64,000 nucleotides of DNA, taken from NCBI GenBank assembly GCA_938084925.1, contig CALKFY010000039.1, forward strand, positions 29,070-93,069, given 5' to 3'. This stretch comes from an uncultured Pseudomonadales bacterium. GTDB taxonomy: Bacteria > Pseudomonadota > Gammaproteobacteria > Pseudomonadales > Balneatricaceae. Positions 1 to 10,859 of the stretch are shown in pieces. A program made the translations under genes and the position numbers. Every line of letters starts with the position of its first letter. The first letter of the stretch is position 1. The notes beneath the pieces are model-generated. The model ran no database searches. It saw only the letters and a list, made by a program, of their open reading frames with translations, and was not told where the DNA came from.

Positions 1-512
1 TGAGCGTGATGTACAACGACTTCATTATGGTAGGGCCTCCTAGCGACCCAGCACGCTTGAGAGACTTGCACAAGGTTAGCGAGGGTTTACAAACTATTGC
101 CAATGCTAAGCAGCGTTTCTTGTCTCGTGGCGATGATTCGGGTACCCATAAGAAAGAACTACAATTGTGGCAAAGTATTGCAGCCAATCCTGGTTTTTCC
201 GGCTACCTGGAAGCTGGGCGTGGTATGGGGCATACTCTGCAAATGGCATCTGAATTGCAGGGTTATACCTTAACTGATCGCGGCACCTGGTTGTCCATGA
301 AAGATAAGCTAGACCTCAGTGTCGTACTGCAATCTGATCCACGCTTACTGAACCCCTACCAAGTTATTTTGATTAATCCTCAGCGTCATGCTCATGTGAA
401 AGTTGATTTGGCACGACACTTCCAGCAATGGCTGGTAGGGAAGTCAGGCCAGGCTGCCATTGGCAGTTTTAGAATTAATAATGAAATTCTTTTTGTGCCA
501 TCTGCCGATTAA
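1..512 (+). CDS. tupA: Tungstate ABC transporter substrate-binding protein, 3' part (5' end outside window)
   Basis: ORF track 6..512; frame is open to the left edge. 'MYNDFIMVGPPSDPA', 'SRGDDSGTHKKE' and 'INPQRH' fit TupA-type binding proteins, and tupB/tupC-like genes follow. Confidence 0.85.
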   Translation, partial: SVMYNDFIMVGPPSDPARLRDLHKVSEGLQTIANAKQRFLSRGDDSGTHKKELQLWQSIAANPGFSGYLEAGRGMGHTLQMASELQGYTLTDRGTWLSMKDKLDLSVVLQSDPRLLNPYQVILINPQRHAHVKVDLARHFQQWLVGKSGQAAIGSFRINNEILFVPSAD

Positions 513-532
513 ACGGATAAAGTGAGAGACTT

Positions 533-1243
533 ATGACGGAACTATGGCAAACCCTGTTACAAGCATTAGCGCAGCTCGCTAGTGGTGATGATCAGCTATG
601 GGGTATTGTGGGTGTTTCTTTTAGTGTTTCTCTTTCAGCATTGCTGATTGCATTGTTGCCTGCGTTGACGCTTGGTTTCGTGCTGGCCTATTACCAGTTC
701 CCTGGGCGTTGGATTGCCATAAGCATTCTAAATAGCTTGTTGGCGGTACCCACGGTAGTGGTTGGTTTAGTCTTGTATATGTTGTTATCAAGAGCTGGCC
801 CCTTGGGTGATTATCATCTTTTGTTTACTCAGCCGGCCATGGTAATCGGTCAAATTTTGCTTTGTTTCCCGTTGTTAGTTTCTATGAGTTTGAGTGCCTT
901 TCAAGCTGCGGATCAGCGAGTCTTGGAAACGGCCAGAACCTTGGGTGCCAATCGTTGGCAGGCCTTTACTACCTTATTGTTTGAAGTGCGTTTTGCCTTG
1001 ATGGCGGCCGTGGTAACCGCTTTTGGACGTATCATAGCCGAAGTAGGTTGCGCCATGATGGTGGGTGGTAACATTCTTCATCATACGCGAAATATCACTA
1101 CAGCTATTGCCTTGGAAACGGGCAAGGGTGAGTTTGTCCAAGGTGTGGCCTTGGGTTTGGTATTGTTGAGCTTATCCTTAGTGCTTAATGTGAGCTTAGG
1201 TTGGATGCAAAGTAACAGTCGTGTCTTAAGGCAGGCTTCATAA
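533..1243 (+). CDS. tupB: Tungstate ABC transporter permease
   Basis: 236 aa multi-helix permease; EAA-like motif 'ETARTLGANRWQAFTTLLFEVR'; between tupA and the ATPase. Confidence 0.85.
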   Translation: MTELWQTLLQALAQLASGDDQLWGIVGVSFSVSLSALLIALLPALTLGFVLAYYQFPGRWIAISILNSLLAVPTVVVGLVLYMLLSRAGPLGDYHLLFTQPAMVIGQILLCFPLLVSMSLSAFQAADQRVLETARTLGANRWQAFTTLLFEVRFALMAAVVTAFGRIIAEVGCAMMVGGNILHHTRNITTAIALETGKGEFVQGVALGLVLLSLSLVLNVSLGWMQSNSRVLRQAS

Positions 1244-1869
1244 TGCGCCTAGTTCTTACCAACGTTAGCCAGGGCTTTGCTGCGCAACCTTTGTTTAGTA
1301 ATGCTAGTGCCACCCTACATAGTGGTCAGGCGGTGCATCTGCATGGGGCCAATGGCGCTGGCAAGTCTACCTTGATGAAAATTATGGCTGGCCTACAAAC
1401 ACCTCTTACAGGCAGGGTCGAAAGGGTGTTTGATAAAGCTGAGAAGAATAACCGCCAAGCGGTGATTTACTTGCATCAGCAAACCTACCTGTTCGATACC
1501 AATGTGCGCGCTAATGTGGAATACGGCCTCAAACTGCGGGGTGAAAAAAACACATCGAAGGTTGATGAAGCTTTGGAGTGGGCGCGCCTTGATCATATTC
1601 AAAATCGTGCCGCACATCATTTGTCGGGTGGCGAACGTCAGCGCTTAGCTTTGGCTAGAGCTTTGGTCTTGGATCCACAGGTCATTCTGTTAGACGAACC
1701 CAGTAGTAACTTAGACGTCGAGTCAATGGAGCGTATCCAGCACATGTTGGCTGAGCTGAAAGGTAAGGGCACTGGCTATTTGTTAGCTTGTCATCAGAAG
1801 AACTTGGTGAGTCAGTGTTGCGACCAAAACTGGTATTTGCAAAATGGCCAGTTAGTGATCGCAGATTAG
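1243..1869 (+). CDS. tupC: Tungstate ABC transporter ATP-binding protein
   Basis: Walker A 'GANGAGKST', signature 'LSGGERQRLALARAL', Walker B 'VILLDEPSS'; stop/start overlap with tupB. Confidence 0.85.
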   Translation: MRLVLTNVSQGFAAQPLFSNASATLHSGQAVHLHGANGAGKSTLMKIMAGLQTPLTGRVERVFDKAEKNNRQAVIYLHQQTYLFDTNVRANVEYGLKLRGEKNTSKVDEALEWARLDHIQNRAAHHLSGGERQRLALARALVLDPQVILLDEPSSNLDVESMERIQHMLAELKGKGTGYLLACHQKNLVSQCCDQNWYLQNGQLVIAD

Positions 1870-1888
1870 ATCCTTGATTGTCGCCAAA

Positions 1889-2527
1889 TTAATGGCGACG
1901 TGCTTTCTTTTTACCATAAGGCGGTTTGCCTTTAGGCTTGTCAGCAGGCACACGGAACAACAAGAATAGATCTTGTACCAGTTCTGGAATTTGATCGCAT
2001 AACTGTTGGCAGAACTTAGGATCTTTGCGTAACTCGGCTAGTTCTTGGTCTTCGTCTAGGTTGGCCGCAAGCATAAACGGCAACAAGCATTCTGCTACCG
2101 CATCTTCATGTTCGCCAAACCACGCATCTTCTTGACTGAATACCACTTCCATAAAGCCTTGAGCCCAGTATTCCAGTAGGCAATCACCTTCTTCATCGAT
2201 TTCTAAAGTTAGGTCACATGGTGGGTCGATAACAATATCTGATTCTAAGCAAGTACGGATATAGTTATTTTCCTGAAGTATTAGATCTACCATAGCAGCA
2301 TCGATGTTGCAGGCATCAGATTGTGGATTTTCTGCTAGTACGTTGGTAAGCCATGCGGATTCAGTCATGGGTGAAGGGCTGACGTTTAGGGCACACAAGT
2401 AACCGTGTAGAGCGATATAATCAAGGGCTTCTTCTTTCAGGTTGTCAGACAACAAGTAGTCATCTAGTTGTTCTAATTGTTCGTCAGTTAACGGTTCGCA
2501 TGAATTGGACATGGTCGCTGCTCTCAA
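1889..2527 (-). CDS. UPF0149/YecA-like family protein
   Basis: 212 aa acidic protein with 'LHGYLCALNVSP' and 'WAQGFMEVV' motifs typical of YecA/YgfB-like proteins. Confidence 0.7.
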   Translation of the reverse strand: MRAATMSNSCEPLTDEQLEQLDDYLLSDNLKEEALDYIALHGYLCALNVSPSPMTESAWLTNVLAENPQSDACNIDAAMVDLILQENNYIRTCLESDIVIDPPCDLTLEIDEEGDCLLEYWAQGFMEVVFSQEDAWFGEHEDAVAECLLPFMLAANLDEDQELAELRKDPKFCQQLCDQIPELVQDLFLLFRVPADKPKGKPPYGKKKARRH

Positions 2528-2620
2528 TGCTGGTAGGAATACGGCTTATTGTAACCCAATTTGTTTTATTTGGGCATTGTCTAATGACATATGCAAAGCG
2601 CTCAAGGATAATAGCGCGCC

Positions 2621-4414
2621 ATGTACGACAGTCCCCAATCCCTATTGCACAGCCTATTTGGCTACGAAGAATTTCGTGGCCAGCAAGGACAAATTATCGA
2701 CCACCTCATTAATGGTGGTGATGCTTTAGTATTGATGCCTACTGGGGGCGGTAAATCTCTGTGTTTTCAAATACCTGCTTTAATGCGTCCAGGCCTTGGT
2801 GTGGTGGTTTCGCCATTGATCGCCTTGATGCAAGATCAGGTCATGGCGTTACAGCAATTGGGGGTCAAGGCACAAGCTTTGCACTCAGCAATGGACTGGC
2901 AGACGCAACAACATATTGAGCAACAAGTTCTCAATGGCGAACTGGAGTTGTTATATGTCTCTCCAGAGCGGCTTTTGACCCAGCGTTGCCTAGATATGCT
3001 AAAAGCCGTTGAAATCAGCCTATTTTCTATTGATGAGGCTCACTGTGTGTCTCAATGGGGGCACGACTTTAGACCCGAATATCTGCAATTAGATTGCTTG
3101 CAGCAGCTATTTCCACGGGTGCCAAGAGTTGCCTTAACGGCGACGGCTGATGGTCCTACTCAGGCAGAAATGGTGAAACGCTTGCACTTGCAGCAAGCTG
3201 AGCAATTCATTAGTAGCTTTGATCGTCCCAATATTCGCTATCGTATCTTGCAGAAGCAGCAGGGTAAGCAGCAGTTACTACGCTTTATTCAAACCCAACA
3301 TCAAGACAGTGCTGGTATCGTTTACTGCGGTTCACGTAAGAAGGTGGATGAACTAGCCCAATGGTTAAGTCAATCTGGTGTGCCAGCCTTGCCTTACCAT
3401 GCGGGTATGAGTGCTGATCAGCGTAGTCAAAATCAAGCTAGGTTCCTGCAAGAAGAAGGCTTAGTCATGGTGGCGACTATTGCCTTTGGTATGGGTATCG
3501 ACAAGCCTAACGTGCGCTTTGTAGCGCATATAGACCTACCCAAGAGCATTGAGTCTTACTACCAAGAAACAGGCCGTGCTGGCCGTGACGGTTTGCCTGC
3601 CGATGCATGGATGATTTATGGATTGCAAGATGTCGTCTGGTTGCGTCAGCGTTTGATGGAATCGGAAATGGACGAGGCGATTAAGCGTTCAGAGCAAGCC
3701 AAGCTAGATTCTATGCTAGGTTTATGTGAAGTTACTTCCTGTCGTCGTCAGGTGTTATTGGGTTATTTTGGTGAAAAACTTGAACAAGTCTGTGGCAACT
3801 GTGATAACTGTTTAGAGCCTGTGGCGACTTTCGACGGCACGGAAGTTGCCCGTAAGGCTTTGTCTTGTGTATACCGTAGCGGTCAGCGTTACGGTGTTAG
3901 CCACCTAGTGGATATCTTGTTAGGCAAGCCTACAGATAAGATAAAACAAGCTGGTCATGATCAAATCACCACTTTTGCTATTGGCCAAGAGTTAGACCAA
4001 AAGCAGTGGCGTTCCGTATTCCGACAGCTTCTCGCTCAAGGCTTTATTGCCAGTGATCCCACCGTTTACGGTGGTATAAAGCTTATGCCCGATTGCCGAC
4101 CATTGCTTAAAGGCGAAACCTCTATTCAGTTACGTCTAGATCGTAAGGTTTCTAGCAAAGCTGGCAAGAAGCAACGCACGCCAGTAGCCGTGGCAGATTT
4201 AGGCTTATGGCAAGCTCTACGCGAGCAGCGTATGGCCTTAGCCCAAGAACAATCCGTACCTCCTTATGTCATCTTCAGCGATGCCACTTTGCTGGCCATG
4301 ATCGAAACCAAGCCTCAGACTCTTCTGCAAATGAATGATGTGCCTGGTGTCGGTGAGAAGAAACTTGACCGTTACGGCGAAACCTTCCTTGCCGTCATCG
4401 CCGAACACGCCTGA
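2621..4414 (+). CDS. recQ: ATP-dependent DNA helicase RecQ
   Basis: 597 aa; '[16 protein letters not shown]', '[17 protein letters not shown]', '[10 protein letters not shown]', RecQ-Ct zinc cysteines, HRDC-like C-terminus. Confidence 0.95.
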   Translation: MYDSPQSLLHSLFGYEEFRGQQGQIIDHLINGGDALVLMPTGGGKSLCFQIPALMRPGLGVVVSPLIALMQDQVMALQQLGVKAQALHSAMDWQTQQHIEQQVLNGELELLYVSPERLLTQRCLDMLKAVEISLFSIDEAHCVSQWGHDFRPEYLQLDCLQQLFPRVPRVALTATADGPTQAEMVKRLHLQQAEQFISSFDRPNIRYRILQKQQGKQQLLRFIQTQHQDSAGIVYCGSRKKVDELAQWLSQSGVPALPYHAGMSADQRSQNQARFLQEEGLVMVATIAFGMGIDKPNVRFVAHIDLPKSIESYYQETGRAGRDGLPADAWMIYGLQDVVWLRQRLMESEMDEAIKRSEQAKLDSMLGLCEVTSCRRQVLLGYFGEKLEQVCGNCDNCLEPVATFDGTEVARKALSCVYRSGQRYGVSHLVDILLGKPTDKIKQAGHDQITTFAIGQELDQKQWRSVFRQLLAQGFIASDPTVYGGIKLMPDCRPLLKGETSIQLRLDRKVSSKAGKKQRTPVAVADLGLWQALREQRMALAQEQSVPPYVIFSDATLLAMIETKPQTLLQMNDVPGVGEKKLDRYGETFLAVIAEHA

Positions 4415-4885
4415 TCCTATTTACGCTGTAGTTTAATCTGTGGTCCCTAGGCCTGGCTTGTGAGTACAGGCCCGGGTGATAAATCTTTTTCTGTCCTAAA
4501 AAGCAGGCAGAAAAAGAATTTCACCCTGTCCTCCATCTCACCGTGCTAGTCTCTAGGGGGCCCAAGATTCCTAGACGAGCGCTGTAGTACTAATGTGCCA
4601 TTCGCGGCTGCAGGTATGTGCGAGCTAAAGGGCTACGTAGCTCGTCATCGAGTCTTGGGGATCTATCGGCGGCACTTGATGAATAAATGATCTGGGTGCA
4701 ATTCTTTTGTGCCCGTATTTTGGGCCAACAAAAGAATTGCACCCAGATAAAAATTCTCAGAGGTCAGATAGGGAACCACAAGACTTAAATTGAGCTGAGT
4801 AGGTGGGGGAAGTACTTCGAAGCTGCCACTGAGCTATATTTATATGGTAAAATCGCCGCCAAATTAAGTAACCAAAGCAATCCCC

Positions 4886-5422
4886 ATGGCAAGCCTACAA
4901 GAACAGTTAATGAAAGCCGGTTTGGCTAACGAAAAACAAGCCAAGCAAGCTTCCAAAGCTAGCAAAAAGAAAGCCCGTGACCAGCGTAAAGGCGTGGACA
5001 CAGGTGAATCTGCAGCAGACCGTGCTGCACGTGAAAAACAGCAGCAGGCAGAGCGCTCCAAGCAGCTTAATGCCCAGCGTGATGCGCAGCAGCAAGCCAA
5101 AGCATTCGTGGCTCAGGTTAAGCAAATGGTAGAAGGCTGCCGCTTGGACATTAGTGGTGGTGAACAGGCTTACAACTTCGTTGACGGTAAGGCTATCAAA
5201 AAACTCTACGTGACTGCGGAACAACAAGGTTCCCTAAGTCGCGGTCACTTGGTTATCGTGGGTCTTGAGGGTGAATACAGCGTGGTGCCAGCTAGCGTTG
5301 GTGAACGTGCCCTAGAACGTACCGACAAGGTATTGGTTGTTAAAGCCGACGTGAAAGAAGATGTGGCAGAAGAAGACGACCCTTATGCGGACTATGTTAT
5401 TCCTGATGACTTGATGTGGTAA
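4886..5422 (+). CDS. DUF2058 (YaiL-like) protein
   Basis: 178 aa; lysine/glutamine-rich coiled N-terminus 'MASLQEQLMKAGLANEKQAKQ' characteristic of DUF2058. Confidence 0.8.
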   Translation: MASLQEQLMKAGLANEKQAKQASKASKKKARDQRKGVDTGESAADRAAREKQQQAERSKQLNAQRDAQQQAKAFVAQVKQMVEGCRLDISGGEQAYNFVDGKAIKKLYVTAEQQGSLSRGHLVIVGLEGEYSVVPASVGERALERTDKVLVVKADVKEDVAEEDDPYADYVIPDDLMW

Positions 5423-5431
5423 TACTGAATA

Positions 5432-6361
5432 ATGGTTGATGTATACACTCCAGACCAAACTGCTGAACTAGCGCCTGCAGCAGCTGTTGTAGCGGCAAAC
5501 AATATCGATGATGCAGATGCTGCCAAAGAGATCAAAACACGCTTAAACAAGCTTCAGAAGCGCCTGCGTCGTGATGTAGGTAGGGCAATTGAAGATTACA
5601 CCATGATTGAAGCTGGCGATAAGGTTATGGTGTGCTTGTCTGGCGGTAAAGATTCCTACACTATGTTGGATATCTTGCTCAATCTGCAAAAGAGCGCTCC
5701 CGTTGATTTTGGCATAGTGGCGGTTAACCTTGATCAGAAACAACCAGGTTTTCCTGAGCATATTTTGCCTGCTTATCTAGCAAGCATCGGTGTCGATTAT
5801 CATGTTATCGAACGTGATACCTATAGCGTGGTGAAAGCCGTCGTGCCAGAGGGCAAGACCACCTGTGGTCTTTGCTCACGCATGCGCCGTGGTACCTTGT
5901 ACCGCTGGGCTGAAGAAAATGGGATTACCAAGATTGCCCTCGGCCATCATCGTGATGACATACTACAAACCTTATTCTTGAACATGTTCCATGGTGGCAA
6001 GCTCAAAGCTATGCCAGCGCGTTTGTTAAGCGATGATGGTAAGCACACGGTGATTCGCCCATTGGCTTATGCCCGTGAAGACGACATCATTGCTTATTCA
6101 GATCTTAAGCAATTTCCTATTATTCCTTGTAATCTGTGTGGTTCTCAAGAAAATCTACAACGTCAGCATATTAAAGGTATGCTAAACGATTGGCAGGAGC
6201 AGTATCCAGGACGCATCGAAAATATGGCGAGAGCGCTACAGCATGCTGTGCCATCACATTTGATGGATCGTGAATTGCATGATTTTACTGGCAAGAGTAG
6301 CCAGCAAGTACGTGGGGAAGAAAGCCAAGAAGATGCGAGTTTAGAACTTCTTTCACTTTAA
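5432..6361 (+). CDS. ttcA: tRNA 2-thiocytidine(32) synthetase TtcA
   Basis: PP-loop '[11 protein letters not shown]', '[15 protein letters not shown]', '[13 protein letters not shown]'. Confidence 0.95.
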   Translation: MVDVYTPDQTAELAPAAAVVAANNIDDADAAKEIKTRLNKLQKRLRRDVGRAIEDYTMIEAGDKVMVCLSGGKDSYTMLDILLNLQKSAPVDFGIVAVNLDQKQPGFPEHILPAYLASIGVDYHVIERDTYSVVKAVVPEGKTTCGLCSRMRRGTLYRWAEENGITKIALGHHRDDILQTLFLNMFHGGKLKAMPARLLSDDGKHTVIRPLAYAREDDIIAYSDLKQFPIIPCNLCGSQENLQRQHIKGMLNDWQEQYPGRIENMARALQHAVPSHLMDRELHDFTGKSSQQVRGEESQEDASLELLSL

Positions 6362-6370
6362 ACTATAGAC

Positions 6371-6395
6371 GGGGTCAGACCTCAGGTCTGACCCC
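6371..6395. repeat. REP-like palindrome, perfect 12-bp arms with 1-nt centre (GGGGTCAGACCTcAGGTCTGACCCC)
   Basis: Direct reading; lies between convergent ttcA and apt. Related copy at 42672-42696. Confidence 0.85.
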
Positions 6396-6412
6396 AAATA
6401 TCAAAATTTCAA

Positions 6413-6943
6413 CTAATAAGCGCACAAGCTGAAGCAAGGGATGCCAACACTAGCCACACGGGCACTGCCGCCTAAGTCAGGCAGGTCTACAATGGCAGCT
6501 ACTTCTGTTACTTCAGCACCCAAGCGCTTTATCAGGCTAATGGCCGCCATCAAAGTGCCACCTGTAGCAATCAAATCATCAAACAACAATACCTTATCAC
6601 CATCGCCACAGGCATCAACCTGCATTTCTACGGTGGTAGTACCGTATTCTAAGGTGTAATCTTCGCTTACACATTCGCCTGGCAACTTGCCTTTTTTACG
6701 TACTAGGATCAAAGGTAGGTTGAGTTTGTAAGCCATAATGGAGGCAGCTAAAAAGCCACGTGCGTCAATACAAGCAATATGGGTGACTTCTGTATTCATA
6801 AAGCGAGAGCAAAGTTCATTGACCAGGTGGTGTAAAACCTTTGGGTCCTTGAATAAAGGCGTGATGTCGCGAAAGGTTACACCGGCTTCAGGCCAGTCTT
6901 GAACAGCGCGAATGACGTTGCGTAAATCGATATCTTGGGTCAT
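6413..6943 (-). CDS. apt: Adenine phosphoribosyltransferase
   Basis: 176 aa; 'FRDITPLFKDP', PRPP motif 'VLLFDDLIATGGTL'. Confidence 0.95.
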   Translation of the reverse strand: MTQDIDLRNVIRAVQDWPEAGVTFRDITPLFKDPKVLHHLVNELCSRFMNTEVTHIACIDARGFLAASIMAYKLNLPLILVRKKGKLPGECVSEDYTLEYGTTTVEMQVDACGDGDKVLLFDDLIATGGTLMAAISLIKRLGAEVTEVAAIVDLPDLGGSARVASVGIPCFSLCAY

Positions 6944-6959
6944 AGGTTACTCCAGTCAG

Positions 6960-7622
6960 TTACGACCATATAGGTAGGGTGTATAACCCTAAAATCATCA
7001 TAGATAAGCCCAACAGGCGTTGGCTTAGTTTGTGGCGCAACAAATCTTTCATTTGTTGCGCGAGTATGCCACTAGCTAAGTTTGCAGGCAGGGTGCCAAC
7101 ACCAAATGCCAGCATCAAGAGGGCGCTTTGCTGCCAATCAGCGGAGCTAGCTGCCCAAATTAAACTTGAATAAATTAAGCCGCAAGGTAACCAGCCCCAG
7201 AGTAAACCAAGCGCTAAAGCTTGGGGGAGGCTTTGGATGGGCATTAAACCTTTGGTAAGGGGTTGTAGTAATGTCCATATACCTTTACCAATAACTTCTA
7301 TGCGTCTTACGCCTTGCCATATCTGTGCTATCGCTAAGCCCATTAGCATGAGCATGCCGCCGGCAAAGTACAGACTGAATTCTAAATACTGATTGAGTTG
7401 CAGGCCATTGGTCAAGCTACCAATCAAGCCGCCCACTAGGGCACCTATTAAGGCGTAGCTAAGAATACGACCAAGATTAAATACTAAGCTATAGGCTAGG
7501 GCCTTACTTCCGTCGTGTTTGACGCCAAGAGTGAGGGCGGCACTGATGCCACCGCACATGCCGATACAATGGCCAGCCCCGGCAAAGCCAATGGCAACTG
7601 CTGCCAGTACTTCTGGGCTCAT
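6960..7622 (-). CDS. Sulfite exporter TauE/SafE-like membrane protein of the cco locus
   Basis: 220 aa; 'GFAGAGHCIGMCGGISAAL' and 'WGWLPCGLIYSSL' motifs of the TauE/SafE-like family found next to ccoS. Confidence 0.8.
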   Translation of the reverse strand: MSPEVLAAVAIGFAGAGHCIGMCGGISAALTLGVKHDGSKALAYSLVFNLGRILSYALIGALVGGLIGSLTNGLQLNQYLEFSLYFAGGMLMLMGLAIAQIWQGVRRIEVIGKGIWTLLQPLTKGLMPIQSLPQALALGLLWGWLPCGLIYSSLIWAASSADWQQSALLMLAFGVGTLPANLASGILAQQMKDLLRHKLSQRLLGLSMMILGLYTLPIWS

Positions 7623-7625
7623 AAC

Positions 7626-7850
7626 TTAGTCGTCGCTCTTTTCTTGCTTGTTATCGGTAGTCTTTTTTGTACTCGATTTTAGTCCTTTGGCTTCATCAGG
7701 GATTAGGTCATAATCGTCATCAAACAGGATCTTGCTTGCTGGTGAGTCCATATCATCAAATTGACCGCTTTTTAAGGACCAATGTAGGCCGTAGGTAGCA
7801 ACAGCAACCAGAATAATGGCAACGGGAATAAGTAGAAATATGATATCCAT
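7626..7850 (-). CDS. ccoS: cbb3-type cytochrome oxidase assembly protein CcoS
   Basis: 74 aa; single TM then 'SLKSGQFDDMDSPASKILFDDD'. Confidence 0.9.
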   Translation of the reverse strand: MDIIFLLIPVAIILVAVATYGLHWSLKSGQFDDMDSPASKILFDDDYDLIPDEAKGLKSSTKKTTDNKQEKSDD

Positions 7851-7877
7851 GATAGGCCTTACAAATCTATTGAGAGT

Positions 7878-10322
7878 CTATTGTACGTCATGCTTGATGC
7901 GACGCAAACGGGTGGCATTAAGCACCACAAATAGTGAGCTAAAGGACATGCCTGTAGCTGCACCCCAAGGTGGTACAAGGCCCATGGCAGCTAAGGGAAG
8001 TGCCACTAGGTTGTACAACAAAGCCCAGGCCAGGTTCTGTATCATAATACGGCGTGTGTGGCGGGCTTTTTTAATTAATACCGATATCAAGCCAAGATGG
8101 TCGCGTAACAATAGGGCAGGCGCACTAGCTTTGCTTAAATCTGTGCCCGAAGCCATGGCTAAAGAGGCGTTTGCTGCCGCCATAACGGGAGCATCGTTGA
8201 TGCCATCGCCAATCATCAGTACAGTTTTACCTTGTTTTTGTAGGTCTTGAATATAAGCTAGTTTTTGCGCAGGTGTTTGGGCAGCACGCCAGTCATCCAT
8301 GCCTAGAGCTTGAGCGAGTTCCGCAACATTGTCTTGATGATCACCTGAGAGGATAGATAAATGCATACCTAGTTGTTTTAACTGTGGCATGACCTTGTGT
8401 AATTCCGGGCGTTTGGCGTCGCTGATATGGAACCAGGCCAAGGCTTGCTGTTCGCTGCCGAGTAACAACCATACACCTTCACCAGCTGGGCGTTCGGGTT
8501 TTGACCAGTCACCAAGTTGCTGGACAAATTCGGGTTTGCCAATGCGTACTTGGGTTTGTTGTTCTGGCCAATAGGCGCTTAAGCCCTGTGAGGGGTGGTT
8601 AGTGATCTCGTCAAGCTGTAGGTCACTAGCGTCTAGGTGGCGAAAGGCACGGCTAATTGGGTGTTCTGATTGCTGTTCTAAGCAGGCGCCGATAAGTTTG
8701 CACTGTTGTTCTGCAACATCCCCGATAGCCACAGTGTTATGCAAGGCCATAGCGCCGGTTGTCAGCGTGCCGGTCTTATCAAATACAACAGTGTCTACCT
8801 TGGCAATCTCTTCGAGGGAATCCTCACGAGTCATGAGTATGCCTTGGCGGCGTAAACTAGCAGTAGCTACGGCTGTGGCTGTTGGTGCGGCTAGGGATAA
8901 GGCACAAGGGCAGGTGATGACCAATACCGACAGGGTTATCCAAAAGGCCTTGTCAGGGTCGATAAAGTACCAGCTCGTATAAACACTGGCGGAAATAACC
9001 AGTACCGCGAGTACGAAATAATGGGCAACCTGATCAGCGCTTTTAGACAGCTTGGGTCTAAAACTGTGGGCTTGCTGCACCATGCTTAGTATTTGTTGCA
9101 GGCGGCTATCGTCTTGAGTTTTGGTGACCTGCATAGTTAAACTGCTAGAGACGTTGACGGTACCAGCCGTGAGTGGGTCGCCTTGATGCTTTTCAACGGG
9201 CATAAATTCGCCCGTAAGAGCGGCTTCGTTGATGCTACTAGAACCTTGCTGCAGGATGCCATCGGCAGGAATGGTGGCCCCTGGCAAAACACGAATCAGG
9301 TCGCCAGCTTCTAGCTTGGTGACAGCAATTTGTTGGATTCCATTGTCATCAGTGAGGCGATCACAGACGGGGGGTAGTAGCTGATGTAGTTCATTACCGG
9401 CATGGCCAGCATGATAGCGCGCAGTAGATTCAACAAAGCGTCCTAATAGCAGCAAAAAAGTAAACATGGTGACTGAGTCGTAATAGACTTCACCAGTTTG
9501 CATCACTGTTGCCCAGATACTGGCAATATAAGCAGCGCCAATAGCTAAGGAAACTGGAACATCCATAACTAGGTGGCGATTTTTTAGGGCTCGATAGGCA
9601 GCCTTGAAAAAAGGCACAGCAGAATAAAGTACAACGGGGGTGGTGAGTACTAAGGCGGCCCAGCGCATGAAGTACATGTAGTTCACTTCCATACCTTGTG
9701 CCATACCAGCATACATGCCAAAAGACAGCATCATTACCTGCATAGCGCCGAGGCCGGCGACGCCGAGACGGAAAATCATCTGGAGTTTGTCTTTGGCTTT
9801 ACGCTGTGCGGCTACGCTGGCTTGGTAAGGCCCAGGTTGATAGCCAATGGCGTCAATAGCCGCCATGATTTGGCTAAGCTGTATTTGCTCATTGTCCCAG
9901 TGCACATAAGCTCGCTGGGTGGTAAGGTTGACGTTAAAGTGCAATACGCCAGTTTGTTTGCTCACGTGTTGATTAAGCAGCCATACACAGGCAGCGCAGG
10001 TTAGGCCATCGATGACCAGCTCTGTTTCTCGTTCAGGGCCTTGTTTGGTGCGTACAAAGGCGCTCTGCACGTCGCCATCGTCATAGGCTTGCCAGTGGCT
10101 CGCATCGTTGACTTCGATATTAATATTGGCGGGTAGACTAGGGCCGGCACCGCGGCTCACCTCGCGGTGACGATAATAATCGGCCAAACCTTGGTCAATA
10201 ATGGTGTTGGCAACGGTTTGGCAGCCAATGCAGCACACAGCATGCTCAATGCCGTCCAAGGTCACCTGATAACTAGCGTCAGGTGACACAGAGTCATTGC
10301 AATGAAAACAATCTATGGACAT
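7878..10322 (-). CDS. ccoI: Copper-translocating P-type ATPase CcoI
   Basis: 814 aa; N-terminal Cys motif, HMA 'GLTCAACVW', 'CPCALSLAAPTA', 'DKTGTLT', 'GDGINDAPV'. Confidence 0.93.
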   Translation of the reverse strand: MSIDCFHCNDSVSPDASYQVTLDGIEHAVCCIGCQTVANTIIDQGLADYYRHREVSRGAGPSLPANINIEVNDASHWQAYDDGDVQSAFVRTKQGPERETELVIDGLTCAACVWLLNQHVSKQTGVLHFNVNLTTQRAYVHWDNEQIQLSQIMAAIDAIGYQPGPYQASVAAQRKAKDKLQMIFRLGVAGLGAMQVMMLSFGMYAGMAQGMEVNYMYFMRWAALVLTTPVVLYSAVPFFKAAYRALKNRHLVMDVPVSLAIGAAYIASIWATVMQTGEVYYDSVTMFTFLLLLGRFVESTARYHAGHAGNELHQLLPPVCDRLTDDNGIQQIAVTKLEAGDLIRVLPGATIPADGILQQGSSSINEAALTGEFMPVEKHQGDPLTAGTVNVSSSLTMQVTKTQDDSRLQQILSMVQQAHSFRPKLSKSADQVAHYFVLAVLVISASVYTSWYFIDPDKAFWITLSVLVITCPCALSLAAPTATAVATASLRRQGILMTREDSLEEIAKVDTVVFDKTGTLTTGAMALHNTVAIGDVAEQQCKLIGACLEQQSEHPISRAFRHLDASDLQLDEITNHPSQGLSAYWPEQQTQVRIGKPEFVQQLGDWSKPERPAGEGVWLLLGSEQQALAWFHISDAKRPELHKVMPQLKQLGMHLSILSGDHQDNVAELAQALGMDDWRAAQTPAQKLAYIQDLQKQGKTVLMIGDGINDAPVMAAANASLAMASGTDLSKASAPALLLRDHLGLISVLIKKARHTRRIMIQNLAWALLYNLVALPLAAMGLVPPWGAATGMSFSSLFVVLNATRLRRIKHDVQ

Positions 10323-10326
10323 AGAT

Positions 10327-10848
10327 TTACTGGTTAGGAGCGAAGACGATGTTAGCAGGCCAGGGCGTGCTGACTTCTGTCATCATACGCCAGCTATTGG
10401 CCTGATCCATCAGATGAAGGTAACGACGGCCTTCAATTCCTTTGCTTAGGGTGCCGTAGTAGTTGCCATCTGGACGTTTAGCTAGGATCAAATCTTGGTC
10501 CCAATTTTCCATTGTGGGGTGAATAACCTGTAGCATCAATTGTGGATCAAGGAACTCGTTAGTGGCGTTTAGGGTTAACCTAAGGTCGCCTGTTACAGGG
10601 TCAATAACTAGCCCACCTTGTAAGCCTAAAATGGCAGCTTGGCGCAGACGGCTATTGTCGATATTGAAGCTCTTGGCTGATTTGGCGTAGTCGCCTTTGA
10701 CCATGCCATCAAACGTCACTACAGACAGATAAGCGTAGCTAGTACCAAAGATGAATACGGCGATTAGGGGCGTTAACAGAAACCATAACCAAGGTTGACG
10801 GTACCAAGGACGGTTGGCTTCGGTGTTAGCATTGGCGGTGCTGGGCAT
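10327..10848 (-). CDS. ccoH: FixH/CcoH family protein
   Basis: 173 aa, one N-terminal TM; between ccoG and ccoI. Confidence 0.85.
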   Translation of the reverse strand: MPSTANANTEANRPWYRQPWLWFLLTPLIAVFIFGTSYAYLSVVTFDGMVKGDYAKSAKSFNIDNSRLRQAAILGLQGGLVIDPVTGDLRLTLNATNEFLDPQLMLQVIHPTMENWDQDLILAKRPDGNYYGTLSKGIEGRRYLHLMDQANSWRMMTEVSTPWPANIVFAPNQ

Positions 10849-10859
10849 GGTTACTCCAA

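Noticed and set aside
4864-5227. Minus-strand ORFs 4864..5100 and 4907..5227
   Set aside because: Antisense shadows of the DUF2058 gene; Cys/Ser/Leu-rich composition arises from Lys/Gln/Ala codons on the other strand.
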